Shown here one piece after another: positions 28,096 through 37,261 of a DNA stretch of 64,000 nucleotides. Source of the stretch: Candidatus Zixiibacteriota bacterium (GTDB taxonomy: Bacteria > Zixibacteria > MSB-5A5 > GN15 > FEB-12); NCBI GenBank assembly GCA_035380245.1, contig DAOSXA010000002.1:1-64000 (forward strand). Direction: 5' to 3'. Under the pieces are notes generated by a model. That model had not been told where the DNA came from. It worked only from the letters and a program-made list of their open reading frames with translations, and made no database searches. A program made the position numbers and the translations under genes. The first letter of the stretch is position 1; each line of letters begins with the position of its first letter.

Positions 28096-29028
28096 ATGCC
28101 GAAGACATTGATCTGTTTAGCCTTTCTTGTAATTCTGGGGGAACCGATATTCGGGACGGCACAGAATGCGGACCGAATCATTGTCGAGGGATCGGAGTAC
28201 AGCCTGTTCAACGAACCTCTGGAATGGTATTTCGCGAAGTATTGTAAGCGACCTCAAGTCCTGACAGGTGGAATACGGAGTACGGATTGCTGGCGCGGAT
28301 ATGTCGCAACATGGGAATTGCAGCATGACTCGCTGTTTCTTATTAAAGTATCGAAAGAATATCCAATAGCGACGGGGGCGCATCAAACCGAATGGTGTGA
28401 ACTGCCCTTAAACGAGCTGATTCCCGGAGCAGATTACCCGTTATTTGCATCCTGGTTTTCGGGGATTCTTTGTCTGCCGCAGGGCAAACTCCTTAATTAT
28501 GTCCATCTCGGTTATGCGAGTCGTTATGAAAAGAATATGGTGTTTGCACTCGACAGCGGGTGTGTGACAGCCCGGGGAGTAGTCGAGAATAAGTATGCCG
28601 ACAAATTCCAGTCCGATGCCGACCGGAAATGGGTTGCACTGGGGGAACCACCCAAAGATCCCGGTAAATGGTTCGATGCGCGTCTGTTCGGCTGCAAGGA
28701 GATATCGTTACTTCTGGAAAAAGGGGATACGGTGGTTACGCGCGGCATTATCAATGGACTTGCCGATATGCCGACTCTCTGGATTCCCTCGACCGATACT
28801 ACCGAAGGAGCCACGTGTATGCTCTCCGGCATGACAAAATCAAAACTACGGCAGATGGACGGTCAACATGTGGAAATTAAGGCTGTTCTGACGGAGTTGA
28901 CGGAAATGCCGACTCTCGATTTATTCTACATCCGTCCGCTGCGATACGGAGAAACGATCCATTCTCCGGAATTACCGGGGCTGATGGACCACTGTCCCGA
29001 ACTTATCGGGCACAACTGGCTGTATTAG
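28096..29028 (+). CDS. Secreted protein of unknown function
   Basis: 310 residues with a signal peptide (MPKTLICLAFLVILGEPIFG). The mature part has six or more cysteines spread along it, several in a C..W setting (YCKR, TDCWRGY, TEWCELP), which suggests disulfides in the periplasm or outside. A late segment (IINGLADMPTLWIPSTDT and VLTELTEMPTLDLFYIRP) repeats a 'L..MPTL' phrase, so two similar beta subdomains are likely. I do not recognise the family. A G-rich site lies directly before the ATG. Confidence 0.6.
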   Translation: MPKTLICLAFLVILGEPIFGTAQNADRIIVEGSEYSLFNEPLEWYFAKYCKRPQVLTGGIRSTDCWRGYVATWELQHDSLFLIKVSKEYPIATGAHQTEWCELPLNELIPGADYPLFASWFSGILCLPQGKLLNYVHLGYASRYEKNMVFALDSGCVTARGVVENKYADKFQSDADRKWVALGEPPKDPGKWFDARLFGCKEISLLLEKGDTVVTRGIINGLADMPTLWIPSTDTTEGATCMLSGMTKSKLRQMDGQHVEIKAVLTELTEMPTLDLFYIRPLRYGETIHSPELPGLMDHCPELIGHNWLY

Positions 29029-29152
29029 ATAAGTTCCCTGACCAGAGCGGAAGATGAGTCCTTTTATTCTTGTTGTTTTTCTTCGTACAGATAGTGATGG
29101 AAAGAGATATTAAGCCGATGCAGGAATAAAACCCCCATTATGAGGCTCAGCT

Positions 29153-29830
29153 ATGTTCGATAAGCTCAAGGAAATGTTCAGTTACGAGAATCTCTTTGAC
29201 CAGGCCTACGAGACGACCATAACCATGCTCGAATTCGACCATAAGATGTTCCTCGATTCGGTCCAGGCGCTGCGGGAGTCGGACACCTCCGAGTTGCCTT
29301 ATGATTTCAAAGAAGCGGATCGTAAGATCAACAAGTTCGAGCGGGAAGTCCGTCGCAATATCCTGACGCATATCGCTATCAGTCGACCGCAGGATATGGT
29401 GCCGGGGTTGGTGCTGGTGACGATCGTAATCGACGTTGAGCGTATCGGGGATTTCTGCAAGAACATTTCGGAGATCGCAACCGCTCGTAAGGAACGTCTG
29501 GGCGCCGGGGAATATGAAGAGCGTTTGTTCGAAATCGAGCGGTCAATCAAAGAACACTTCCCGGCGGTGATTGAATTACTCAAAACCAATGACCGCGACA
29601 AAGCCTCGGTGTTCGTGGCGAAAGAACCGATTATCGCCAAGAAAGCTGAGTCGATTTTAATCGATATGATTTCCGCCGCTCGCACCGAATGCTGCAGTCC
29701 CGATCTTGTTCGGTTGACTCTCTACGTACGATATCTGAAGCGGATCAACGCCCATTTGACCAACATCGCCTCATCGGTCGTCAATCCGTTCCCAAGAATC
29801 GGTTTCCGTCAGAAACAAACCACCGACTAG
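29153..29830 (+). CDS. PhoU-like protein
   Basis: 225 residues, predicted all-helical, with two PhoU-type three-helix bundles. The first contains ADRKINKFEREVRRNILTHI and the acidic metal-binding segment VIDVERIGDFCKNISEIA; the second contains RYLKRINAHLTNIASSVVNP, both close to the family's E..D...D pattern. PhoU proteins are cytoplasmic and restrain phosphate uptake or Na/Pi transporters. No Pst transporter, PhoB or PhoR is adjacent, so the partner is elsewhere. The ribosome-binding site is weak (GAGG). Confidence 0.85.
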   Translation: MFDKLKEMFSYENLFDQAYETTITMLEFDHKMFLDSVQALRESDTSELPYDFKEADRKINKFEREVRRNILTHIAISRPQDMVPGLVLVTIVIDVERIGDFCKNISEIATARKERLGAGEYEERLFEIERSIKEHFPAVIELLKTNDRDKASVFVAKEPIIAKKAESILIDMISAARTECCSPDLVRLTLYVRYLKRINAHLTNIASSVVNPFPRIGFRQKQTTD

Positions 29831-29834
29831 GAAA

Positions 29835-29868
29835 ACTCCTCAACCGGCGAATCGGAGAGGAGAGGAGT
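29835..29868 (+). terminator. Possible terminator after the PhoU-like gene
   Basis: The arms ACTCCTC (29835-29841) and GAGGAGT (29862-29868) are perfectly complementary but enclose 20 nt, and only a short CTTCC tail follows. Weak. Confidence 0.35.
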
Positions 29869-29956
29869 CTTCCGATGTTCATCCATAAGATGTACGTTTG
29901 CCGGTCATCGCGCCCGATCGTGACTGATTAAATCCAACATAGCTTTCGATATCGGA

Positions 29957-29982
29957 CAGACTGTCCGTTTCCGGACAGTCTG
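29957..29982. promoter_or_regulatory. Inverted repeat, candidate activator site for the sigma-54 operon
   Basis: A perfect 11-bp inverted repeat, CAGACTGTCCG / CGGACAGTCTG, with a 4-nt centre (TTTC). It ends 48 nt upstream of the -24 element, where NtrC-type activators bind upstream sites. A T-rich stretch follows, so a terminator for upstream transcription is the alternative. Confidence 0.6.
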
Positions 29983-29989
29983 ATTCTTC

Positions 29990-30022
29990 TTACGCATCGT
30001 AAACTCGTTGTGCTGCAACGAG
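29990..30022. promoter_or_regulatory. Two further short inverted repeats before the sigma-54 promoter
   Basis: TTACG-cat-CGTAA (29990-30002) and CTCGTTG-tgctg-CAACGAG (30004-30022), both perfect. They lie side by side between the longer inverted repeat and the -24 element. Possible protein-binding sites; no known consensus is claimed. Confidence 0.4.
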
Positions 30023-30030
30023 GTGTCGTT

Positions 30031-30046
30031 TGGCACAGGGCTTGCA
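30031..30046 (+). promoter_or_regulatory. Sigma-54 (-24/-12) promoter
   Basis: TGGCAC (30031-30036), five bases, then TTGCA (30042-30046): an exact match to the sigma-54 consensus TGGCAC-N5-TTGCA. The expected transcript start is near 30056, about 30 nt before the first ATG. The operon it heads encodes a sigma-54 activator. Confidence 0.88.
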
Positions 30047-30086
30047 ATAGAGTCTGGCAAAAGAAGATACACCCGGATAAATAAGT

Positions 30087-31337
30087 ATGGATCGAGAAAT
30101 TCCCCAACACGAAATAAAGCGCAAGAAAGCCTGGCGATGGCTCAAGTTGATGCTCATTTCTGTATTCCTGATTATTGCTGTTCTAATGCTGAGAGCCTTC
30201 ATTTCGCCGAGTGTCGACAGACATCGCATCCTCGTATCGACTGCCGAAATCGGGGATGTTGAGGCCAGTATCTCCGCCAGTGGCGTAGTGGTTCCGGAAT
30301 ACGAACAGGTGATAACCGCTCCGGTCCAGACGACTGTTCAGGAACTTCGGCATCATTCCGGTGACACGGTGCAGGCCGGGGAGGCGATAGTAGCGTTGGA
30401 TATCAGTGCCCTGACGTTTCGGGCAGGGAAACTTCGTGATGAACTGAACTACCATTTAAACCAGAAACGGCAGATGCAATTGTCTCTCGAACGAAGAACG
30501 ATTGATCTTGAGGCAGCGCTGGATATCAAACGGCTGGAAGCGGAGTTCAAAAACACCCAGTTGGAACGGACGCGCAAGCTGCACGAGCTTGGCGGAGCGA
30601 CTCAGGAACAGGTGGCGCAGGCCGCGCTTGATAAAGAAATCGCCGACCGGCAACTCGATCAGGCAAAATTGAGTATTGAGAACGAGAAGGAAGCTCTTCA
30701 GACCGAAATCGAGGGTCTTGACCTGACCATCAGGATGAAGGAAAATGAAATCAGCGAAGCGGAACGCGATCTTACCCTGGCCGGGGCAAGAGCCGACCGT
30801 GACGGGGTGGTGACCTGGGTCAACGACAATCTCGGTGCGCATGTTGCCGCCGGTGAAGCCGTGGCGCGTGTCGCCGACCTTACTCGCTACAAGGTCGAGG
30901 GGCAAGTCTCTGATATTCATGTCGACAAGTTGTGTGTCGGCGGACCGGCTGTTATCCGAATTGGAAACAAAGAAAGTATCCCGGGGATCATCACCGCCGT
31001 CCGGCCCAGTGTAGAGGGGGGGCTGGTGCGGTTCGATGTTGTCCCCGAACAGCCTCACCACCCATCGTTGCGGCCGAACCTGAGAACCGACCTGTATGTG
31101 ATCACATCCTACAAAAAAGGAGTGATTCGAGTGAAAAACGGGTCGTTTTACCACGGTCGGGTTGACCAGAAGCTGTTCGTGATTGAGGGCGACCGGGCGG
31201 TTCGGCATTCGGTCGATATCGGTGTCTCCAACTACGACTGGGTCGAATTGATCGGAGATATTAAACCGGGTCAGGAAGTGATCGTATCGGATATGAGTGA
31301 GTACGAACAGAACGAGTCGATCCGGATTAACGATTGA
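30087..31337 (+). CDS. HlyD/MacA-type periplasmic adaptor of an ABC efflux system
   Basis: 416 residues. One N-terminal membrane anchor (~21-40) follows a charged cytoplasmic start. A split biotinyl-lipoyl/barrel-sandwich region (ITAPVQTTVQELRHHSGDTV...GEAIVALD, later RADRDGVVTWV) flanks a long alpha-hairpin coiled coil (~115-235) with many Glu/Lys/Arg, and a beta-barrel domain follows. This is the membrane fusion protein layout that links inner-membrane MacB/FtsX-type transporters to an outer-membrane channel. No TolC-like gene is present in the operon. It is the first gene behind the sigma-54 promoter; the ribosome-binding site is weak. Confidence 0.9.
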   Translation: MDREIPQHEIKRKKAWRWLKLMLISVFLIIAVLMLRAFISPSVDRHRILVSTAEIGDVEASISASGVVVPEYEQVITAPVQTTVQELRHHSGDTVQAGEAIVALDISALTFRAGKLRDELNYHLNQKRQMQLSLERRTIDLEAALDIKRLEAEFKNTQLERTRKLHELGGATQEQVAQAALDKEIADRQLDQAKLSIENEKEALQTEIEGLDLTIRMKENEISEAERDLTLAGARADRDGVVTWVNDNLGAHVAAGEAVARVADLTRYKVEGQVSDIHVDKLCVGGPAVIRIGNKESIPGIITAVRPSVEGGLVRFDVVPEQPHHPSLRPNLRTDLYVITSYKKGVIRVKNGSFYHGRVDQKLFVIEGDRAVRHSVDIGVSNYDWVELIGDIKPGQEVIVSDMSEYEQNESIRIND

Positions 31338-31369
31338 ACAATGCATTATTTCAATAAAGGTCGGAAACA

Positions 31370-32035
31370 ATGATCAAGCTAACCAACGTCGAAAAAGTGT
31401 ATCGCACCGACACGATTGAAACACTGGCGCTCAAGAATATCAATCTGTCGATCGATAAGGGGGAGTTCCTTTCGATAATGGGACCCTCAGGTTCCGGCAA
31501 AAGCACTTTGCTGAATGTGATCGGTCTCCTGGATGTTCCCACGCGGGGGGGCGTCGACATCGGAGAACAGCCGGTCAGCCGAATGAACGACCGCGAACTG
31601 GCCCGGCTTCGCAACGAGCATATTGGCTTCATTTTCCAGAGTTTTCATCTGATCAATGATTTGTCGGTGGTAGACAATGTGGAATTGCCGCTGTTGTATC
31701 GGCACATATCCGCCCCGGAGCGTCGCCAACGGGCGCTGGCGGCTCTGGACAAGGTGGGGCTGAGCGCACGCACGCGGCATTTCCCGACGCAGTTGTCCGG
31801 GGGTCAGTGTCAGCGGGTGGCGATTGCCCGCGCCATTGTGGGTGAGCCGGATGTTATCCTGGCCGACGAGCCGACCGGTAATCTGGACTCGGTCATGAGT
31901 GATGAGATCATGGATATCCTGCTGGCGCTGAATAAGGATGAACAGGCAACGATAGTTATGGTCACCCACAGCCAGGCCATGGCCGAACGGACGAAACGGA
32001 TCGTACGTTTGCATGATGGCTCTCAGGTGGAGTAG
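31370..32035 (+). CDS. ABC transporter ATPase (LolD/MacB type)
   Basis: 221 residues, a single ATPase domain. The Walker A is GPSGSGKST (38-46), Q-loop IGFIFQSFHLI, signature LSGGQ (142-146), Walker B VILADEPTGNLD (D166, E167) and the H-loop in MVTHSQ. Its length and the phrase FQSFHLINDLSVVDNVELPL place it in the LolD/MacB/FtsE group that pairs with FtsX-like permeases. It lies 32 nt after the adaptor and 9 nt before the first permease; all act at the inner membrane as one complex. Confidence 0.95.
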   Translation: MIKLTNVEKVYRTDTIETLALKNINLSIDKGEFLSIMGPSGSGKSTLLNVIGLLDVPTRGGVDIGEQPVSRMNDRELARLRNEHIGFIFQSFHLINDLSVVDNVELPLLYRHISAPERRQRALAALDKVGLSARTRHFPTQLSGGQCQRVAIARAIVGEPDVILADEPTGNLDSVMSDEIMDILLALNKDEQATIVMVTHSQAMAERTKRIVRLHDGSQVE

Positions 32036-32044
32036 GGAGGAACG

Positions 32045-33283
32045 ATGTTCAAGAATATCGTCAAAGTTGCCTTGAAGGTATTGATGCGACGGAAGTTCTT
32101 CACGATAATCAGTCTGTCGGGTATCACTTTTACCCTTACGGTTCTTATTATCGCGGCAGCTTTCGCCGAACGCATGCTTTCTCCGGCCCGTCCCGGTTCC
32201 AAATACGACCGATCCATGTTCATTAATCGCATTGATCTCTGGAGCGAAGATATGAGAATCGGCAGCGGTCCGGGATACCGGTTTCTGGAGAAATATGCCA
32301 AATCGATGACAACACCGGAAGAGGTATCGATTCAGACAAAGGGCATTACGGTAAGTTCATACGTCGGGGATCATCGTATCGACCTGAAGATGAAACACAC
32401 CGATGCGGAATTCTGGGATATCCTCGAATATGATTTCGTGGAAGGGCATCCGTACGACAGTCAGGCGGTAGCGCAGGCTGATTACGTTGCCGTAATCACC
32501 GATTTCACTCGCAACCAGGTGTTCGGTAATCGTTCCGTTCTCGGCGAAATGCTGGAAACGACCGAAGGGAATTATCGTGTCGTTGGAGTTATTCATAAAG
32601 AGGATATCCCCGCTATGGAGGCGGCGGCCGACTGTTTTGTCCCGATTACCACCGAACCGACCGTGAAAATAAGCGAGGCACTTTGGGGTGATTACCTCGC
32701 GATTGTTCTAGCTGATTCAAAAGGCTCCTTCCCGTTGATAAAAGAGGAATGGGAGCGGAGTCTGGAACAAGCCCGCACCGATTATGCCGGTGAGTTCTCG
32801 AAAATAGAATCTCATATACGAACCAGCGATGAACTGATTACGGCCAAATTGTTCGACGATGAAAGCAATACCCCCATTATCGCCGTGGTTGGGATGATAA
32901 TCGGTTCCATGTTGTTGTTTATGTTGTTCCCAACGATCAATCTGGTGAATCTCAATATCACTCGAATCATGGAACGCGCTTCTGAGATCGGAGTGCGGAA
33001 AGCATTCGGTGCGAGTCGCTCGGCGCTGGTGGGACAATTTTTGATCGAGAATATCATTCTAACTCTGATAGGTGGTGTTGCCGCCTGGATTTTATCCTGG
33101 TTGTTATTGTCTTTAGCCACCGGCAGCAGTCTGGTGCCTTTCGGCAAATTCGAACCTGATTTCGTGTTCTTTCTGTATACTCTTCTGATCTGCCTCGTTT
33201 TCGGTTTGATCTCCGGTGTTTATCCGGCCTATCGCATGGCTAAAATGAAACCGGTGGAAGCCCTGAGAGGAGTGGAATCATGA
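32045..33283 (+). CDS. FtsX-like ABC permease 1
   Basis: 412 residues. The first membrane helix (FTIISLSGITFTLTVLIIAA) is followed by a large extracytoplasmic MacB-type periplasmic core domain (~50-270), then three C-terminal helices including IIAVVGMIIGSMLLFMLFP and the ending SGVYPAYRMAKMKPVEALRG, a hallmark of the family. GGGAGGAACG precedes the ATG. Its last four bases overlap the start of the second permease (ATGA). The pair likely forms a heterodimer that works mechanically on a periplasmic substrate rather than moving it through the membrane. Confidence 0.93.
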   Translation: MFKNIVKVALKVLMRRKFFTIISLSGITFTLTVLIIAAAFAERMLSPARPGSKYDRSMFINRIDLWSEDMRIGSGPGYRFLEKYAKSMTTPEEVSIQTKGITVSSYVGDHRIDLKMKHTDAEFWDILEYDFVEGHPYDSQAVAQADYVAVITDFTRNQVFGNRSVLGEMLETTEGNYRVVGVIHKEDIPAMEAAADCFVPITTEPTVKISEALWGDYLAIVLADSKGSFPLIKEEWERSLEQARTDYAGEFSKIESHIRTSDELITAKLFDDESNTPIIAVVGMIIGSMLLFMLFPTINLVNLNITRIMERASEIGVRKAFGASRSALVGQFLIENIILTLIGGVAAWILSWLLLSLATGSSLVPFGKFEPDFVFFLYTLLICLVFGLISGVYPAYRMAKMKPVEALRGVES

Positions 33284-34473
33284 TTCGCCACATGTTCAAG
33301 CTGATTTGGAATCGCAAGCGGCGCAACATGCTGCTCATGATTGAAATACTGGTTTCCTTTTTAGTGTTGTTCGGGATAACGGCAACTATGGCCGGTTGGG
33401 GAATGCAATGGCTCGATCCAATCGGATTTAATCCCGATGACCTTTGGGTTATGCAGGTCGAATGGGAGGATAAGGTGGTCGGCCAGACCAGGGAGCAGGT
33501 GCGTGAAATGCTGCGGCGTATTGAATCCGAAATGCTGGCCTATGAAGAAATCGAAAACATCGCCTGGTGTTACAACAACACACCGTACGGTGACGCCGTC
33601 TGGCGCTCGGATGTGGAAATCGACGGGCGCGAAATTGCTTTCGATGTCATGCCGTGCACTGATGAATATGTCAATGTCCTGGGAATCAACCTGGTCGAGG
33701 GAACCTGGTTCGGCCCCGAGCACGATGCCCTGTTGGCGAAACCGGTAGTGGTCGATCTCAGCCTCGCGAAAAATGTATTCGGTGATTCTTCGGCGATAGG
33801 ACAAACGATTGCCGATACACACAAAGAGTATTTCATCGTGGGCGTGATTGACTGTTATCGTTACCGGGGTGAATTCATTGACCAGTATCCGCAGATGTTT
33901 CAAAGGTTGAGTCTGACGAGTGATGCCAACGTGCCCCCCAATAGGGCCGTTGTTCGGGTCAGGCCGGGAACGGGAGTTGCATTCGAAAACAACCTCGCTA
34001 AATATGTCAACGGCATGGTCCCGAGCTGGTCGATTCGCATCGATAACATCGCAGAATTGCGCTCGGAATACATCAAGGACAAATATCTCGGATTGTTAAT
34101 ACCGGCCGTCATCGGCTTCTTCCTGATTATTAACGTCGCCTTGGGTTTGTTCGGTGTTCTCTGGTATTCGATTAACCGCCGCCGCTCGGAGATCGGCCTG
34201 AGACGGGCTTTGGGGGCCTCCGCGATCCTGGTCAATCGTCAGATTCTGGGTGAGGCGCTGGTGCTGGCTACTTTCGCGCTTATAGTGGGAGTGGTGCTCG
34301 CCATTCAGGTTCCGGTGCTGGGACTCATGGGACCGGAAATAAGCCCTGGCGCATATCTACTTGCCATTTTAACCTCAGCCGTGGTAATATACCTGTTGGT
34401 GGGACTATGCGCCTGGTACCCGGCCCGCCTGGCTGGTCATATTCACCCGGCACAGGCTTTGCATGATGAGTGA
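33280..34473 (+). CDS. FtsX-like ABC permease 2
   Basis: 397 residues with the same layout as its neighbour: one helix (NMLLMIEILVSFLVLFGITA), an extracytoplasmic core domain (~45-270) and three C-terminal helices (GLLIPAVIGFFLIINVALGL; RRSEIGLRRALGAS is the conserved cytoplasmic coupling loop; ending in YPARLAGHIHPAQALHDE). It overlaps the first permease by four bases, indicating translational coupling and fixed stoichiometry. The transported or extruded substrate is unknown. Confidence 0.93.
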   Translation: MIRHMFKLIWNRKRRNMLLMIEILVSFLVLFGITATMAGWGMQWLDPIGFNPDDLWVMQVEWEDKVVGQTREQVREMLRRIESEMLAYEEIENIAWCYNNTPYGDAVWRSDVEIDGREIAFDVMPCTDEYVNVLGINLVEGTWFGPEHDALLAKPVVVDLSLAKNVFGDSSAIGQTIADTHKEYFIVGVIDCYRYRGEFIDQYPQMFQRLSLTSDANVPPNRAVVRVRPGTGVAFENNLAKYVNGMVPSWSIRIDNIAELRSEYIKDKYLGLLIPAVIGFFLIINVALGLFGVLWYSINRRRSEIGLRRALGASAILVNRQILGEALVLATFALIVGVVLAIQVPVLGLMGPEISPGAYLLAILTSAVVIYLLVGLCAWYPARLAGHIHPAQALHDE

Positions 34474-34500
34474 TCTCACCGAAGGTAAGAGATAAATCGC

Positions 34501-35889
34501 ATGACTACCGACAGCGCTCGCATTCTGATTATCGACGACGACGAGGCGGTTCGCGCCTCGTTGAGTCTTTTGCTGAAGCACGCCGGATACACGATTGCGA
34601 CTGCTGATGGACACGGGTCGGCTCTGGAAGCGGCTAAGACCGTTCCCCCCAATTTGTTCGTGCTCGATATGAATTTCTCGGCCAATACCAGCGGCGACGA
34701 AGGCCTGGTGTTGTTGCGGGAGTTGCACGAATTGTACCCGACGCGACCGGTGATTCTGATCACGGCCTGGGGTTCGATTCCTCTGGCGGTCGAGGGAATG
34801 AAACGAGGCGCGCGGGATTTCATCACCAAACCCTGGAACAACGATCAGTTTTTGCGTTCGGTTCGTACCGCGCTAAGCCTCTCATCATCGGACAAAGCTA
34901 CCGGCACGAAACCGGCGGCGCGCGAGGATTTGGATAAGACTTACGATTTCGAAAAGCTGATCGGATGTGATGAGAAATTCCTGGAGGTCCTGCGCACCGT
35001 GGCGCGGGTCTGTGCTACCGATGCCCCGGTGTTGATCGAGGGGGAAAGCGGCACCGGCAAGGAACTGGTAGCGGAGGCAATTCACGCCAACAGCCGGCGA
35101 GTCGAGGGACCGTTCGTGCGAGTCAATCTCGGAGGGATTCCTGCAACGTTGTTCGAGAGCGAGATGTTCGGGCACAAGAAGGGAGCGTTTACCGGAGCGG
35201 CCGCGGATCGGATCGGTCGTTTCGAACTGGCCGACGGCGGCACGATCTTCCTCGATGAAATCGGCGAACTCGATCCAGCCAGTCAGGTCAAACTCCTGCG
35301 CGTGCTTCAAGACCACTCGTTCGAGGTACTCGGAACCAGCATCAGTCGTTCTTCTGATTTCCGGCTCGTGTCGGCGACCAACCGCGATCTCGAAAAACAG
35401 GTCGGTGAGCGCAAATTTCGCGAAGATTTGTATTATCGCATCAATCTGATAAAGGTGCAACTTCCGGCTTTGCGCGACCGACGCTCTGATATTCCGTTGC
35501 TGACGGCGCATTTCGTGGACAATCTCAAAGAGCTCTATGACAGGCCGCAACTGACCGTCAGCCGCGCCGCGATGGATCGGCTCAAGGCTCATCCCTGGCC
35601 GGGAAATATCCGGCAACTCAAGAATGTGGTCGAACGAACGGTACTGGTTTCGACCGATAACTTACTGGATGAAGCCGATTTCATGCGGCAACTCGACCGG
35701 GCGCCGCAAATGTCCGGCACGATCGAACTCCCGGCGGTGGGAACGGTGACGCTCGACCAGATGGAGGAGTCGATGATCCGTAAGGCGCTGGATCATCATG
35801 ACCACAATCTCAGCCGGGTAGCCCGCTCACTGGGACTCAGCCGCGCTGCGCTGTACCGTCGCCTTGAGAAATACGGGATATCGTTGTGA
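34501..35889 (+). CDS. Sigma-54-dependent response regulator (NtrC family)
   Basis: 462 residues. The receiver domain (1-120) has acidic residues D12-D14, phosphoacceptor D56 (FVLDMNF), the switch threonine in ILITAWGS and the lysine of FITKPWN. The AAA+ domain has Walker A GESGTGKE (181-188), the sigma-54-contacting GAFTGA (228-233) and Walker B GGTIFLDEIGEL, followed by a Fis-type helix-turn-helix (NLSRVARSLGLSRAALYRRL). It needs phosphorylation, ATP and sigma-54 to activate promoters. It sits in the operon behind a sigma-54 promoter, so autoregulation is likely. Its stop overlaps the start of the kinase gene. Confidence 0.95.
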   Translation: MTTDSARILIIDDDEAVRASLSLLLKHAGYTIATADGHGSALEAAKTVPPNLFVLDMNFSANTSGDEGLVLLRELHELYPTRPVILITAWGSIPLAVEGMKRGARDFITKPWNNDQFLRSVRTALSLSSSDKATGTKPAAREDLDKTYDFEKLIGCDEKFLEVLRTVARVCATDAPVLIEGESGTGKELVAEAIHANSRRVEGPFVRVNLGGIPATLFESEMFGHKKGAFTGAAADRIGRFELADGGTIFLDEIGELDPASQVKLLRVLQDHSFEVLGTSISRSSDFRLVSATNRDLEKQVGERKFREDLYYRINLIKVQLPALRDRRSDIPLLTAHFVDNLKELYDRPQLTVSRAAMDRLKAHPWPGNIRQLKNVVERTVLVSTDNLLDEADFMRQLDRAPQMSGTIELPAVGTVTLDQMEESMIRKALDHHDHNLSRVARSLGLSRAALYRRLEKYGISL

Positions 35890-37196
35890 GTCTGCGTCTG
35901 CGTTTCATTCTCTTCGTGATACTCGTTCATGTCGTTGTTTTCGGTCTGGCGCTTTTTATTCTTCCGACCGACAAATGGGTATTTCTTATAGCTGAAATCA
36001 TTTTACTGGGGATTTTGTTTTTTTCAATTCATCTCTATCGCGCTTTCTTGAAACCCCTCAATCTCATTGCATCGGGCGTGGAGACGATCCGCGACAAGGA
36101 TTTCCAATCGAAGTTTCTCCCCACGGGACAACCGGAACTCGATGAGTTGATCGATGTCTACAACCGCATGATCGATCAGCTTCGCGAGGAGCGAACCAAA
36201 CAGCGAGAACAGCATTACTTTCTCGAACGTCTGATCCATGCCTCGCCGACCGGCGTGTTAATTCTCGACCTGGACGACAAAGTCAGCCTGGTGAATCCCA
36301 TCGCGGCGCGGTTACTGGGATGTACCACTGATGTCCTTTTGGGACGCTCGTGCAACGATTTACCCGGTCCCCTTGGCGAAGCGCTGACAGGGATGGAGCC
36401 GGGAGAAAAGCGAGTGATCAGTCTCAGCGGTATGCAAACCTATCGCTGTCAGAAATCGCATTTTCTGGATCGCGGTTTTCATCGCCATTTTCTATTGATT
36501 GAGGAACTGACGAAGGAGATTCTCGACACACAGAAGAAAGCCTACACCTCAGTGATACGGATGATGTCGCACGAGGTGAACAATACGGTCGGTGCGGTCA
36601 ATTCGATCCTCGAGTCGAGCCTGGCCTTTGCAGCGCAGCTCACTGACGGAGACCGGGAAGAGTTCACCAGCGTCGCGCATGTGGCGATCAACCGAAATAA
36701 CGGTCTGAACAGCTTCATGACTCGCCTGGCTTCGGTGGTACGTGTGCCGGAACCTGATAAAGTTCCTTACGACCTGGTGAATCTGCTCAAGTCAATTCAG
36801 GTGCTGACGGCGGCCGAGGCGCAGGAGCGGGGGATCGAGGTGAAACTGACGCCGTGTGAACAACCAGTGATGGCGGCAATCGATGTGGACCAGATCGAGC
36901 AGGTGTTGATAAATATCGTCCGCAATGCGATGGAGTCTATCGAGAACGACGGTACGATATCAATGCAGGTAACTTCGGCGCCGCCGTGTATCACTATTGC
37001 CGACAACGGACGAGGAATAAGTGAAGAAGTCCGCAAGCAGATGTTCACGCCTTTTTACACGAACAAACGTAACGGTCACGGGGTCGGTTTGACGCTGACG
37101 CGCGAGGTGCTGCTGAACCACGGCTGCCGGTTCAATCTGGAGCCCGGCCTCAACGGCGGCGCGGTCTTCTGGATCGAGTTCGAAAGCGGGGAGTAA
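35886..37196 (+). CDS. Membrane sensor histidine kinase, partner of the NtrC-type regulator
   Basis: 436 residues. Two N-terminal membrane helices (~4-54) with almost no periplasmic loop are followed by a HAMP-like segment, a PAS domain (~115-200) and the kinase core. The H-box is MMSHEVNNTVGAVNS with H229; the N-box is NIVRNAMES, and IADNGRGI and GHGVGLTLTREVL form the G boxes. The short periplasmic loop suggests that it senses a membrane or cytoplasmic cue, or the transporter itself. The GTG start overlaps the regulator's stop (GTGA). It closes the six-gene operon. Confidence 0.93.
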   Translation: MSLRLRFILFVILVHVVVFGLALFILPTDKWVFLIAEIILLGILFFSIHLYRAFLKPLNLIASGVETIRDKDFQSKFLPTGQPELDELIDVYNRMIDQLREERTKQREQHYFLERLIHASPTGVLILDLDDKVSLVNPIAARLLGCTTDVLLGRSCNDLPGPLGEALTGMEPGEKRVISLSGMQTYRCQKSHFLDRGFHRHFLLIEELTKEILDTQKKAYTSVIRMMSHEVNNTVGAVNSILESSLAFAAQLTDGDREEFTSVAHVAINRNNGLNSFMTRLASVVRVPEPDKVPYDLVNLLKSIQVLTAAEAQERGIEVKLTPCEQPVMAAIDVDQIEQVLINIVRNAMESIENDGTISMQVTSAPPCITIADNGRGISEEVRKQMFTPFYTNKRNGHGVGLTLTREVLLNHGCRFNLEPGLNGGAVFWIEFESGE

Positions 37197-37261
37197 CCCT
37201 TCAAGAAGCATCCATTATTGTCTGATTAAGGCAATGCGGAACGACAAATCTGATTCCAAAG

